Source of the DNA: Cymbomonas tetramitiformis
Lineage: Eukaryota; Chlorophyta; Pyramimonadophyceae; Pyramimonadales; Pyramimonadaceae
DNA: 53,092 nt
Assembly: GCA_001247695.2 (NCBI GenBank)
Contig: LGRX02025824.1
Coordinates: 1 to 53,092, forward strand
Direction of reading: 5' to 3'
Shown: positions 52,601 to 53,092 of the stretch, one piece after another
Numbering within the stretch: position 1 is the first letter of the stretch
Layout: each line of letters begins with the position of its first letter
Notes under the pieces: generated by a model
The model's database searches: none
Seen by the model: only the letters and a program-made list of their open reading frames with translations
What the model was told of the DNA's origin: nothing
Made by a program: the position numbers and the translations under genes

Positions 52601-52851
52601 TCGCGCTGTTATCTCTGACAGCGTGTATGTGAACAAATGCGATTGCGACGATGTCTCCTCGCGCACTGATTTCGCTGTTTATTCCGCAGCGGTCGATATT
52701 ATGCGAGATATGTTGATATACGTGCGACTGCAACGCCTGTTTGAAATATGCGATCCGCAACCTGCGCACACAAAATTCGATATCTCTACTACAGCACTCA
52801 CACTTTATGCGTTCTCAGTTCGTCGCCTTGACGAGTCGGAGAATACCATTC
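49697..52851 (-). other. D leader, 3.15 kb, non-coding
   Basis: The layout is the same as in the E leader: 22-bp repeats at 49916-49982, AGGGTG(T)TAC words, the segment GCCTTCGGGTCTGGAGATA at 51171 (also at 45652 in E), GTGTG tracts near 51985 and 52090, and a TCGCGC-rich stretch (52220-52700) next to the LTR. A 159-codon frame on the opposite strand in that stretch has no recognisable motif and is not called. Confidence 0.7.
52839..52848 (-). promoter_or_regulatory. D primer-binding site
   Basis: The minus strand reads TGGTATTCTC, then CGACTCG, three bases inside the LTR border. The first ten bases are identical to the E site. Confidence 0.65.
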
Positions 52852-53092
52852 TGTTAGGGCTAGATAAGCGAGCCCTCGGTATATTGATATAAAGCGCTGT
52901 GTTATGGGACGGTAACACACGCGTAAGTAATGAGCGGGGATGAGTGCAGGCTTCTGTGAGAAGATACTGCTGAAGCACAACGCTTCCTCACTTTTATACC
53001 TACGTCACCCATCATCTTAGATGGTACCGCCATTGGGTTGTGAACCCGAGACGTAGGTTGAACGACCAGCATGGTAATAACGACTAGTTCGT
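52852..53092 (-). mobile_element. D 5' LTR (cut by the window end)
   Basis: The LTR begins TGTTAGGGC on the + strand. Its first 120 bases are diverged from E's, but from 52972 (GCTGAAGCAC) on it is nearly identical to the other LTR copies. TATAAAAG is on the minus strand at 52998-52991. The rest of the LTR lies beyond the window. Confidence 0.88.

Larger units (their letters stand above)
21797..53092 (-). mobile_element. Chromovirus D (outer Ty3/gypsy LTR retrotransposon), interrupted
   Basis: D runs on the minus strand. In its own 5' to 3' order the parts are: 5' LTR from beyond the window end to 52852, leader to 49697, gag 49696-48554, protease start to 48087, [element E], rest of pol 33143-29498, 3' untranslated region to 28451, and 3' LTR remnant 28450-28121 and 21901-21797 split by element F. 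The E insertion carries matching 5-bp duplications, which links the right and left halves. D is dead: it has a frameshift in gag near 48665, a nonsense codon at 31541-31543, two insertions and a truncated 3' LTR. Confidence 0.85.

Noticed and set aside
52413..52892. 159-codon plus-strand ORF in the D leader, running into the LTR
   Set aside because: It lies antisense to the element, crosses the primer-binding site and LTR border, and the E leader does not keep the same frame.

Overview
This is nuclear DNA of a eukaryote: spliceosomal introns with GT..AG borders, chromodomain LTR retrotransposons, a BAH domain, MYND fingers and a eukaryotic protein kinase. No tRNA, rRNA or CRISPR array was seen. 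The host is not identified. A shared TACATGTAAATATA near two gene ends resembles the TGTAA poly(A) signal of green algae, a weak hint only.

Layout. (1) 1-16.5 kb is GC-rich, gene-dense and all on the + strand: a kinase gene (exon 2091-2180 and 2995-4104), an unknown gene (5141-6356), a double-MYND gene (6539-7276), an unknown Ala/Pro-rich three-exon gene (7646-10232), a six-exon Tnp2/KDZ-like transposase gene (10628-15229) and a small unknown ORF (15928-16401). Between and inside them lie a 220-bp tandem array (681-2064), a second piece of that array flanked by 26-bp direct repeats (4224-4793), and a CACGTG/TGTTAA repeat block (15398-15925). (2) 16.5-21.8 kb holds two minus-strand genes (a W/Y-rich 154-residue protein and a BAH-domain protein) around a 1.9-kb, 38-bp minisatellite with an inverted end. 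(3) 21.8 kb to the window end is one nest of mobile elements.

Nest. Outer Ty3/gypsy chromovirus D lies on the minus strand: 5' LTR at 52852-53092 (cut by the window end), leader, gag, pol, 3' LTR remnant at 28450-21797. A 6.2-kb CACTA-like DNA transposon F (21902-28120, 54-bp TIRs, ATG target duplication) sits in D's 3' LTR. A second chromovirus E (33144-48086, LTRs about 0.6 kb, TGGCT duplication) sits in D's protease coding region. Inside E are a gag-only LTR element G (34239-37750) and a 554-bp MITE (38676-39229, TA duplication) that breaks E's integrase. D and E share an 81-nt intron in the integrase core.

The most unusual points are F's 767-residue spliced protein without a recognisable DDE core, F's triplicated exon-like modules, the conserved pol intron, the gag-only element G with a membrane segment, and the intact Tnp2/KDZ-like transposase gene beside possible cargo genes. 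Exon models were read by hand from splice signals and reading-frame phase; none is backed by transcripts.
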